From the NCBI GenBank assembly GCA_900770295.1, contig CAAGJQ010000101.1:1-21565 (forward strand): a stretch of DNA of 21,565 nt. Direction: 5' to 3'. The stretch comes from an uncultured Oscillibacter sp. Its GTDB lineage: Bacteria > Bacillota > Clostridia > Oscillospirales > Oscillospiraceae. The notes under the pieces are model-generated. The model did no database searches. It worked only from the letters and a program-made list of their open reading frames with translations, and was not told where the DNA came from. Shown in pieces: positions 16,080-21,449 of the stretch (within the stretch, counting starts at the first letter, position 1; each line of letters begins with the position of its first letter). A program made the translations under genes and the position numbers.

Positions 16080-16130
16080 CAGGCATATGGGATAAGCAGG
16101 GGGACATAGGCTCCTACGGGGGTGTGGCCT

Positions 16131-16862
16131 GTGATTATCCTGATCCGGAGACGTTTGATTTGGGGAAGTGCCCTGTTTCTCTGCTTTTTTGTCTGCTTTG
16201 CCGCCGTTTTATGGGCCGGGCACGGCATGGACATTCCGGTGTTTGCCGCCAGGGAAGAGGTGCCGGTGACGGTGGTCATCGACCCCGGACACGGCGGGGA
16301 GGACGGCGGCGCCGTCTCGCCGGATGGGGTGGAGGAGAGCCAGATCAATCTGTCCATCTCCCGGCAGGTCAACGACCTGCTCCGCTTTGCCGGACAGCGG
16401 ACGGTGATGACCCGCACAGAGGATGTGAGCATCTGCGACGAGGGCCTCTCCACGGTCCGCCAGCGGAAGGCCTCGGACATCCGCAACCGGGTGTCCATTG
16501 TCAACAGCACGGAAAACGCGGTGCTGGTGAGCATCCACCAGAACAGCCTGCCGTCCTCGACGGTGACCCATGGGGCCCAGGTGTTCTGGAACCGGCAGGA
16601 GGGCGCGGAGGCGCTGGCGGGCGTCGTACAGGAGACCCTGAACGCCGTCATCAACGTGGGCAATGAGAAGCAGTCCAAACGGATCCCGGACACCATTTAT
16701 CTGATGAAAAACGTGACGGCCCCCGCCATTCTGGTGGAGTGCGGCTTTCTCTCCAACGCGGGAGAGACGGCCAAATTGCAGGAGCCGTCCTATCAATTGA
16801 AGCTGGCCGCCGCCATCGCGGCGGGCTATCTGCGCGGCAGCGCGGGAGAGGATGTGCCATGA
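16131..16862 (+). CDS. cwlD: N-acetylmuramoyl-L-alanine amidase CwlD
   Basis: 243 residues from GTG 16131, chosen because GGGGG at 16118-16122 lies eight bases upstream; an in-frame GTG at 16122 is possible but overlaps that site. One N-terminal membrane segment (LIWGSALFLCFFVCFAAVLW) is followed by an Amidase_3 domain. Zinc ligands are His54 in IDPGHGGEDGG, Glu68/69 in GVEESQINL and His136 in VSIHQNS; the catalytic Glu is 203 in LVECGFLSN. CwlD removes the peptide from muramic acid so that muramic-delta-lactam can form in spore cortex, allowing germination enzymes to recognise it. Size and layout fit the family. The stop overlaps the radA start (ATGA), so the two are translationally coupled. 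Confidence 0.92.
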   Translation: MIILIRRRLIWGSALFLCFFVCFAAVLWAGHGMDIPVFAAREEVPVTVVIDPGHGGEDGGAVSPDGVEESQINLSISRQVNDLLRFAGQRTVMTRTEDVSICDEGLSTVRQRKASDIRNRVSIVNSTENAVLVSIHQNSLPSSTVTHGAQVFWNRQEGAEALAGVVQETLNAVINVGNEKQSKRIPDTIYLMKNVTAPAILVECGFLSNAGETAKLQEPSYQLKLAAAIAAGYLRGSAGEDVP

Positions 16863-18238
16863 AGCAAAGGACCATGTTTTACTGCACGGAGTGCGGCAAC
16901 GAGACGGCGAAATGGGCGGGGAAGTGCCCCGCCTGCGGCGCTTGGAACACCATCGTGGAGCAGCCGGAAACTCCGAAGACCATCTCGAAAAGCGCCGGAA
17001 AGACGGTCCGGGCAGGGCAGGGGGTACGCCGTGCCTGTCCGGTGACGGAGCTGAAGGCTGACGAGGAGATTCGGTTCCCCACCGGCATGGGGGAGCTGGA
17101 CCGGGTCCTGGGCGGCGGCGCCGTCAAGGGCTCGCTGGTGCTGGTGGGCGGTGCCCCCGGCATCGGCAAGTCCACGCTGATGCTGCAAATATGCAGCAAG
17201 CTCTGCGAATTTTCCAAAGTATTATATGTATCCGGCGAGGAGTCAGAGCATCAGTTGAAGCTGCGGGCTAAACGTTTACGTGTGGAGAATCCCAGCCTGT
17301 TCGTCATCTCGGAGACAAATTTGGGCGACGTGCTGGAGTCCGTCCGCCTGGAGCGGCCGGACGTGCTGATCGTGGACTCCATTCAGACGCTGTACAACGA
17401 CGCGCTGGACTCTCCGGCGGGCAGCGTCAGCCAGGTGAAGGACTGTACCATGGCGCTGATGCAGCTGGCCAAAGGCGAAGGCATCACGGTCTTTGTCATT
17501 GGCCACGTCAACAAGGAGGGCTCCATCGCGGGTCCCAAGGTGCTGGAGCACATGGTGGACTGCGTGCTGTACTTCGAGGGCGACCAGCACACCAGCTACC
17601 GCATCCTGCGGGCGGCTAAAAACCGCTTCGGCGCCACCAATGAGATCGGCGTGTTCGAGATGCAGGACGCGGGCCTGACGGAGGTGGAGAACCCCTCGGA
17701 GATGCTGTTGTCCGGCCGTCCGGACGACGCTCCCGGCACCTGCGTCACCTGCGTCATGGAGGGCATGCGGCCCGTTCTGGCGGAAATTCAGGCCCTGGTG
17801 GTGACCTCCGCCGGCGGCAATCCCCGGCGCACCAGCAACGGCTTCGACTACAACCGGGCCGCCATGCTGCTGGCTGTTCTGGAGAAACGCGGCGGCCTGA
17901 AAGTGTCCGTCTGCGACGCCTATATCAACATCATCGGCGGCCTGTGGCTGGACGAGCCCGCAGCGGACCTGGCCGCCATCGTGGCGCTGGCGTCCAGCTA
18001 TCTGGACCGGCCCATCCCCAATGACCTGGTAGCCATCGGGGAAGTGGGCCTGACAGGCGAGCTGCGCACGGTCAATCATCTGGCCCAGCGCATTTCGGAG
18101 GTACAGCGCCTGGGCTTCCGGAAGTGTGTGATCCCGGCTCACCGGGTGAGTGCGCTGGGGGAGTTTCCCGGATTGCAGTCGATCCCGGCCCGCAATATCG
18201 GTGAGGCGATCCGAGCCGCTTTGCGTCAACCGGAATAA
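16859..18238 (+). CDS. radA: DNA repair protein RadA
   Basis: 459 residues, full family length. A four-Cys zinc finger (Cys9, Cys12, Cys23, Cys26 in CTECG...CPACG) is followed by a RecA-like ATPase with Walker A GGAPGIGKST (97-106). A Walker B-type VLIVDSIQT and the RadA signature KNRFG (254-258) follow. The C-terminal Lon-protease-like domain contains AADLAAIVALASSYLDRP and GEVGLTGELR. RadA drives branch migration in recombinational repair. The start ATG 16859 gives the canonical MKQRTMFYCTECG beginning; the frame is open further upstream, but that part overlaps cwlD and is not RadA-like. Transcribed with cwlD from the promoter at 16051. Confidence 0.97.
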   Translation: MKQRTMFYCTECGNETAKWAGKCPACGAWNTIVEQPETPKTISKSAGKTVRAGQGVRRACPVTELKADEEIRFPTGMGELDRVLGGGAVKGSLVLVGGAPGIGKSTLMLQICSKLCEFSKVLYVSGEESEHQLKLRAKRLRVENPSLFVISETNLGDVLESVRLERPDVLIVDSIQTLYNDALDSPAGSVSQVKDCTMALMQLAKGEGITVFVIGHVNKEGSIAGPKVLEHMVDCVLYFEGDQHTSYRILRAAKNRFGATNEIGVFEMQDAGLTEVENPSEMLLSGRPDDAPGTCVTCVMEGMRPVLAEIQALVVTSAGGNPRRTSNGFDYNRAAMLLAVLEKRGGLKVSVCDAYINIIGGLWLDEPAADLAAIVALASSYLDRPIPNDLVAIGEVGLTGELRTVNHLAQRISEVQRLGFRKCVIPAHRVSALGEFPGLQSIPARNIGEAIRAALRQPE

Positions 18239-18371
18239 AATGGACGCACGCGCCGCCCAGGGACGGCAGTCCGGCGGCAGCGGCGCTGTCCAGTGTGCAG
18301 ATGCCATCTGTTTGATAGACACAATTGCTGGTGCATGGGATCAGGCTCATTGCGATCATCCGTTCTGTCAT
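18072..18371 (-). CDS. Small Cys-rich protein of a conserved clostridial family
   Basis: 99-residue frame convergent with radA. The first 48 residues contain PCTSNCVYQTDGICTLD and GGACVHFIPV, with Cys at 13, 17, 24 and 42. This matches the pattern of short clostridial proteins (C-x3-C-x2-YQ-DG-x-C then C-V-H-x-x-P), which often carry a misleading dehydratase annotation; a metal- or redox-binding role is a guess. The remaining 50 residues run antisense over the last 160 bases of radA and look like non-coding translation, so the natural stop may have been lost. No strong ribosome site precedes M1, M5 or M8, so the start is uncertain. Confidence 0.5.
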   Translation of the reverse strand: MTERMIAMSLIPCTSNCVYQTDGICTLDSAAAAGLPSLGGACVHFIPVDAKRLGSPHRYCGPGSTAIRETPPAHSPGEPGSHTSGSPGAVPPKCAGPDD

Positions 18372-18472
18372 GTGATGCGGTTAGCTTGCGCAGACGGACG
18401 GTTTTTATGTGATGGTCTGATCCCGGCCGCACCGGCCGGAAGATCAAAATATCCCTGGAGAGAGGAGGTTTT

Positions 18473-18568
18473 GTGGATACCGTGTTAATTGAACAAAATA
18501 CGTGTTTTGTGCCTTTTCGCCGGGTGGGGGCTGCCACAGGCGGGAGGGCATTGCTTTTTTTGGGGTAG
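18473..18568 (+). CDS. Possible 31-aa ORF or interrupted gene start
   Basis: A strong ribosome site (AGAGGAGG, 18461-18468) lies four bases before GTG 18473, opening MDTVLIEQNTCFVPFRRVG and ending at TAG 18566. The first 15 residues are protein-like; the rest falls in GC-rich DNA that does not look coding. The candidate left attachment repeat (18489-18510) lies inside codons 6-13, so this may be the start of a chromosomal gene cut by insertion. The right flank does not restore an open frame, so the reading is weak. Confidence 0.3.
   Translation: MDTVLIEQNTCFVPFRRVGAATGGRALLFLG
18489..18510. repeat. Candidate left attachment site
   Basis: TTGAACAAAATA (18489-18500) is repeated in the same orientation at 21428-21439. 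At 18493-18510 it forms ACAAA, eight bases, TTTGT, the layout of a tyrosine-recombinase core (inverted arms around a short overlap). The right copy has the same ACAAA-8-TTTGT layout, but the eight-base overlaps share only the first three bases. Confidence 0.4.
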
Positions 18569-19132
18569 GCGGGCCGCCGCCCGTCCCCGCCGCAGCGGGC
18601 TGTTAACCTCTTGCGCCTCCCCCGCCCCCGGAGGGGGAGGGGGACGGGAGGGGGAGAGGGGGAGACCCCCGGGCAGCAGCGGCGAAAACAGGACGGAGGG
18701 CCAGGGGCAAAGGCGGCGCGGGCAGAGCAGCGCGACGCCCACCCGCGCCGGAGGAGGGGCCGCCGGAACGCCCACGACCCGCAGCGGCCAAAGGGCCGCC
18801 GAGGGGGGGACCCGCAGCGGCGAACGGCGACATGCGCCGCCAAGGGCGGCGGGGAGCCCGCCGCGCGGGGGGGCGGAACCGGGCCCCCGCGACCACCCAG
18901 GAGCGGCCCGCGAGCGGCCCCGACGGGGCGCGGGCGGGCGATAGCGGACCCCCGAAGGGGGCCGCCCATGCGCCCACCTTATTAGCCCCGGCGGAGGCCC
19001 CGCAGTGGGGCCGAGCACGGGGCGAGCGGGGCACGGAGCGGGGGGCCGGGGCGGAGCCAGCCGCCGTCAGGCGGGGGCGCAGCGCGGCCCCCCCGACGCC
19101 CCGCTGCACGACGCACCGCCATCGTCGGCGGC
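18511..19132. other. Extremely GC-rich non-coding block
   Basis: About 620 bases of G/C runs. Open frames exist on both strands only because stop codons are rare at this composition; their products are low-complexity Arg/Gly/Pro/Ala. It contains short hairpins, for example CCCCC-GAA-GGGGG (18949-18961) and GGCCCC-5-GGGGCC (18996-19012). A 13-base direct repeat GACCCGCAGCGGC at 18776-18788 and 18809-18821 is spaced 33 bases, three helical turns. A run of seven T is at 18554-18560. An origin or packaging role is possible. Confidence 0.6.
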
Positions 19133-19196
19133 ATAAAAAGAGAGCGGCCAGGCCGTAACCTGGTCGCTCCCAGATTGACTTTCGTCAACCCCTTGC
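19133..19196 (-). ncRNA. Predicted 60-65-nt small RNA with its own promoter and terminator
   Basis: The minus-strand promoter at 19203-19231 predicts a start near 19196. The RNA would begin GCAAGGGGUUGAC. It then forms a hairpin UUGAC-GAAA-GUCAA (GNRA tetraloop, 19175-19188) and an 11-bp terminator stem (19142-19152 with 19159-19169, one G-U), followed by a U-run opposite 19135-19139. No ORF fits. It lies 220 bases upstream of rep and is divergent from it, so it does not overlap rep coding sequence. Its first 13 bases are exactly complementary to 21074-21086. Confidence 0.6.
19142..19169 (-). terminator. Intrinsic terminator of the small RNA
   Basis: GAGCGGCCAGG (19142-19152) and CCTGGTCGCTC (19159-19169) pair over 11 bp with one G-T wobble and a six-base loop. 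On the minus strand this is followed by TCTTTTTATG. Confidence 0.75.
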
Positions 19197-19202
19197 GTCT
19201 CC

Positions 19203-19231
19203 ATAGTAGCACCGCAGCGGCATCGTGTCAA
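19203..19231 (-). promoter_or_regulatory. Strong minus-strand promoter of the small RNA
   Basis: TTGACA (complement of 19226-19231), exactly 17 bases, then TACTAT (complement of 19203-19208). The spacer contains the right half of the large inverted repeat at 19206-19280. Confidence 0.75.
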
Positions 19232-19280
19232 GATTCTCCTTTGCTGCTTTCCATGTTCTTTCTTCCCGCTGCGGTGCTGC
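19206..19280. repeat. Long inverted repeat overlapping the small-RNA promoter
   Basis: GCACCGCAGCGG (19209-19220) and CCGCTGCGGTGC (19266-19277) are perfect complements; pairing extends to about 15 bp (19206-19220 with 19266-19280) with one wobble. The 45-base interval holds the -35 box. A GGGGC-GAA-GCCCC mini-hairpin follows at 19284-19296. It may be an origin structure or a regulatory dyad. Confidence 0.6.
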
Positions 19281-19418
19281 TGCGGGGCGAAGCCCCGTCC
19301 CTCTACTTGATATCAGGACATTATTCCGTCACAGGGCCACCGTGGGGCCGCTATCGCAGGCCACACCACGGGCCCGCCATGACCGGATGATGTCCCCCAT
19401 CCATCCACGCAAAGCACT

Positions 19419-20297
19419 ATGGAGCTTCTTCACAACTGCCGCATCAAGCGGTATCCCGACGGCAGCGCCGAAGTCGTTGCCGCATCCGCTCCCTTCGGCG
19501 GCGGCGAGATTCGTACCGACCCTCTCCGCTATGACGGGGACGCCCCTGCCATGGACCCGGATGCCGGCCTTCCGCCTCTGATAGCCCGCGCCCGCCGTAT
19601 TCAGCGCCAGGAGGCCGCATACGCCTCTTTGGAGCGTACTGCCATCCAGGAGGAGGGCCGGGAGTCGGAGGGCCAGGAGGCCCGCCAGCGGGCCAGCAGA
19701 GCCCGCGCCCAGCGCCGCGCCCGTGTCGCGGTCCGGGACCTGGGTTTCTGCAACGACTGGGCCTACTTCGTCACCCTGACCCTCGACCCCCAGCGTATCA
19801 ACCGCTACGACCCCGCCGAGGTGGTCCGGCACCTCAACCACTGGCTTGACAATCGCGTCCGCCGGGACGGGCTGGCCTACGTCCTGGTGCCCGAGCACCA
19901 CAAGGACGGGGCCATCCACTTCCACGGCTTCTTCAACGACGCCCTGCCCGTGGTGGACAGCGGCCACCACGACCAGGGCGGGCACACCGTCTACAATCTT
20001 CCCGCCTGGGGCTGGGGCTTCTCCACGGCTATCGCCCTCTACGGTGAACGGGCCGCTGCCGTGGGCTACTGCTGCAAGTATGTGGCGAAGCAGCAGGAGA
20101 AAATCGGCGGGCGGTGGTACTACTCCGGCGGCAAGCTGCGGCGGCCCGCCGTGGAGTGGTGCGACGTGGACTTTGACGCCCTGGCCGACGCCCAGGACGC
20201 CGAGCCCTTCACCATTGAGGGGCTGCCCTGGTCCCGCTTCGTCCGGCTGCGGGCACAGGGCAATGTGGAAAAAATTGTTGAAAAACCGGTTCCCTAA
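19419..20297 (+). CDS. rep: HUH-endonuclease rolling-circle replication protein
   Basis: 292 residues. Motif I is YFVTLTLDPQRINR; the HUH motif is His167-Phe-His169 in DGAIHFHGFF. The catalytic-tyrosine motif is Tyr217 and Tyr221 in GYCCKYVAK, two tyrosines three residues apart with a Lys between, as in phiX174 gpA/filamentous-phage pII type initiators. The protein would nick one strand at the origin and become covalently attached to the 5' end, driving rolling-circle replication. The first 100 residues are Arg/Ala-rich with a possible DNA-binding helix (RQRASRARAQRRARVAV). No good ribosome site precedes ATG 19419, and no plus-strand promoter is convincing. The stop codon lies inside a 9-bp hairpin (20293-20313), and the 52-aa ORF and integrase follow on the same strand. 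No helicase domain is present, so host UvrD/PcrA/Rep helicase is presumably used. Confidence 0.85.
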   Translation: MELLHNCRIKRYPDGSAEVVAASAPFGGGEIRTDPLRYDGDAPAMDPDAGLPPLIARARRIQRQEAAYASLERTAIQEEGRESEGQEARQRASRARAQRRARVAVRDLGFCNDWAYFVTLTLDPQRINRYDPAEVVRHLNHWLDNRVRRDGLAYVLVPEHHKDGAIHFHGFFNDALPVVDSGHHDQGGHTVYNLPAWGWGFSTAIALYGERAAAVGYCCKYVAKQQEKIGGRWYYSGGKLRRPAVEWCDVDFDALADAQDAEPFTIEGLPWSRFVRLRAQGNVEKIVEKPVP

Positions 20298-20334
20298 CAA
20301 GATTCTTGTTAGGTCAACCTTGGAGGGCTTGACC
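20293..20334 (+). promoter_or_regulatory. Tandem hairpins; the second encloses the ribosome site of the 52-aa ORF
   Basis: CCTAACAAG (20293-20301) and CTTGTTAGG (20305-20313) form a perfect 9-bp stem spanning the rep stop. GGTCAA (20312-20317) and TTGACC (20329-20334) form a second dyad whose loop contains the GGAGG ribosome site and whose right arm ends at the base before the ATG at 20335. The two stems share two bases. This layout fits translational repression by RNA folding or by a bound protein. Confidence 0.6.
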
Positions 20335-20493
20335 ATGCGAAAAGGCCGCCCGCGAATTGATGGCAGGCGGGGAGCGGTTGACAATTTCTGGATTGTCCAC
20401 CGCGCCCGCAGACCCCCGCGCCGGGGGCCCCTGCGCCGCCGCCTGGCCGGGAATGACCCCGGCAAAGCCGGGGGTGATGGAGGTTTCTCATGA
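20335..20493 (+). CDS. 52-aa basic protein between rep and integrase
   Basis: The frame begins MRKGRPRIDGRRGAVDNFW, continues IVHRARRPPRRGPLRRRLAG and ends GGDGGFS. It has about 14 arginines, so it is strongly basic. GGAGG (20322-20326) is eight bases before ATG, and its TGA overlaps the integrase ATG (ATGA, 20490-20493), so the two are translationally coupled. By position and charge it could be an excisionase-like DNA-binding factor, a copy-control protein or a DNA-condensing protein; sequence alone does not decide. Part of the C-terminal half lies in repetitive GC-rich DNA, which lowers confidence in coding, but both gene signals are strong. Confidence 0.6.
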   Translation: MRKGRPRIDGRRGAVDNFWIVHRARRPPRRGPLRRRLAGNDPGKAGGDGGFS

Positions 20494-21029
20494 CCACGGA
20501 ATACTTACTGAATCGGGAGATTGGGCACATTTTGGCGGCCCTGACCCCGCAAAATGCCCTTATCATGGAGGTCGTTTTACAGACCGGGCTGCGTATCTCC
20601 GACGTTTTGGAGCTTCGCACCGAGCAGCTGCGCACGTCCATGTGGGTCCGGGAAAAAAAGACGGGCAAAATGCACCGCTGCGGCATCCCCAAGCCTTTGC
20701 TCGAACAGGTGTTCGAGCAGGCGGGGCCGGTTTGGGCGTTCCCGGGCAGCAAGCCGGGGCAGCATAAGACCCGACAGGCCGTCTGGAAGGACGTGAAGCG
20801 GGCCGCCAAGGCGTTCCGCCTGGAACAGAATGTGGGGACCCACAGCTTCCGGAAGGTCTACGCCGTGCGGCTCATGGAGAAGTACGGCGATATCGCCAAG
20901 GTGCAGCGGGCGCTGTCCCACAGTTCGCCGTCCGTGACGGCCATCTACGCCATGGCCGACGTGCTGCTGTCCTCCAAGGAGCAGCAGAGAGAACGGCAGC
21001 GGGCCAGCCGCAAAACGGTGGGTGCGTAA
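20490..21029 (+). CDS. Minimal tyrosine recombinase (integrase, catalytic domain only)
   Basis: 179 residues with the full catalytic set: Arg35 in QTGLRISDVLEL, a beta-hairpin lysine region (REKKTGKMHR), His118-x-x-Arg121 in THSFRKVYA, His144 in LSHSSPSV and nucleophile Tyr153 in TAIYAMAD. Typical phage integrases are 350-400 residues with an N-terminal arm-binding and core-binding domain; here the catalytic domain begins almost at residue 1. Single-domain enzymes of this kind occur in small integrative elements. Whether it binds DNA alone or needs a partner, such as the 52-aa basic protein, is open. GGAGG (20479-20483) is six bases before the ATG, which overlaps the previous stop. Confidence 0.88.
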   Translation: MTTEYLLNREIGHILAALTPQNALIMEVVLQTGLRISDVLELRTEQLRTSMWVREKKTGKMHRCGIPKPLLEQVFEQAGPVWAFPGSKPGQHKTRQAVWKDVKRAAKAFRLEQNVGTHSFRKVYAVRLMEKYGDIAKVQRALSHSSPSVTAIYAMADVLLSSKEQQRERQRASRKTVGA

Positions 21030-21037
21030 ACTTTCGG

Positions 21038-21067
21038 TTGACAAGTGGGCCAGTGGCGCTCTATACT
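21038..21067 (+). promoter_or_regulatory. Promoter firing into the right-end inverted repeat
   Basis: TTGACA (21038-21043), 18 bases, TATACT (21062-21067). The predicted start is near 21071-21075, at the left arm of the 16-bp inverted repeat. It begins nine bases after the integrase stop, so it serves a separate right-end transcript. Confidence 0.65.
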
Positions 21068-21068
21068 G

Positions 21069-21114
21069 TGGATGTCAACCCCTTGCACCTTCTACATGAA
21101 GGGGTTGACATCCA
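21069..21114 (+). repeat. Perfect 16-bp inverted repeat at the start of the right-end transcript
   Basis: TGGATGTCAACCCCTT (21069-21084) and AAGGGGTTGACATCCA (21099-21114) are exact complements with a 14-base loop. The left arm shares GTCAACCCCTTGC (21074-21086) with 19184-19196. There is no T-run after it, so it is not a simple terminator; it may be a leader hairpin, a Rep or integrase site, or an origin. Confidence 0.75.
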
Positions 21115-21180
21115 TAAAATCGTGCGCCACGGCCGGTAGAACGGCCCCTGGCGGCGGCTACTTCACGAAAGGAGGCTGTC

Positions 21181-21378
21181 GTGGATATGTTGGCCTGTGG
21201 CCCGGAAATTCCAGGGTCATTGGCGGCGAAATTGCACAAAAGACCTTATTTTGTTGGTCGGAGCGGCGAAGCCCAAGCGCGGAAAATCCGCTGCTTCCAG
21301 GATTCGCCCTGCGGATTTTCCGCGCGCAGCCTGGCGAAGCCAGGGCGAGGACCGTACAGAAATAGATGGACCACCTGA
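21181..21378 (+). CDS. Doubtful 65-aa ORF in the right-end transcript
   Basis: A good ribosome site (AAAGGAGG, 21168-21175) is five bases before GTG 21181, which opens MDMLACGPEIPGSLAAKL and continues to 21378. Against coding, the second half runs through three strong hairpins (21265-21344) and its composition is unremarkable. It could instead be a structured RNA or DNA region with a fortuitous ribosome-like site. No family is recognised. Confidence 0.3.
   Translation: MDMLACGPEIPGSLAAKLHKRPYFVGRSGEAQARKIRCFQDSPCGFSARSLAKPGRGPYRNRWTT
21265..21344. repeat. Cluster of three hairpins with GCGAAGC loops
   Basis: GGC-GAA-GCC (21265-21273), a perfect 15-bp dyad GCGCGGAAAATCCGC (21277-21291) with 21311-21325 around a 19-base loop, and CCTGGC-GAA-GCCAGG (21330-21344). 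The GCGAAGC core is known to form an unusually stable DNA mini-hairpin. It may be a single-strand origin, nick site or packaging signal of the element. Confidence 0.65.
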
Positions 21379-21427
21379 ATGGGACGGGACCCGAAGGGGA
21401 ACGGCCCTTTTTATCGTCCATATATTT

Positions 21428-21449
21428 TTGAACAAAATAATCAATTTGT
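21428..21449. repeat. Candidate right attachment site
   Basis: TTGAACAAAATA (21428-21439) repeats 18489-18500 in direct orientation, and 21432-21449 reads ACAAA, eight bases, TTTGT (AACAAA/TTTGTT with one more base each side). It lies where composition changes from GC-rich to AT-rich. Confidence 0.4.

Larger units (their letters stand above)
18493..21449 (+). mobile_element. Candidate integrative HUH-Rep element (about 2.9 kb)
   Basis: Between two ACAAA-8-TTTGT dyads lie a GC-rich non-coding block, a minus-strand small-RNA gene, rep, a 52-aa basic ORF, a minimal tyrosine integrase and a hairpin-rich right end. Base composition differs from both flanks (very GC-rich inside, AT-rich at right). 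The gene set, a rolling-circle initiator plus an integrase with no capsid or relaxase gene visible, fits an integrated plasmid or a satellite/ssDNA-phage-derived element. Boundaries are inferred from the 12-bp repeat and composition only. Confidence 0.55.

Noticed and set aside
18226..19158. Several 100-250-codon frames on both strands of the GC-rich block
   Set aside because: Stop codons are rare at this composition; products are low-complexity Arg/Pro/Gly/Ala, and no frame stands out.
19329..20465. 378-codon open frame antisense to rep
   Set aside because: Rep on the plus strand carries all three HUH motifs; the antisense product is a GC-driven shadow.
21045..21365. 106-codon frame starting inside the right-end promoter
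   Set aside because: Its start precedes the predicted transcription start and its product reads through the inverted repeat; a shorter frame at 21181 at least has a ribosome site.
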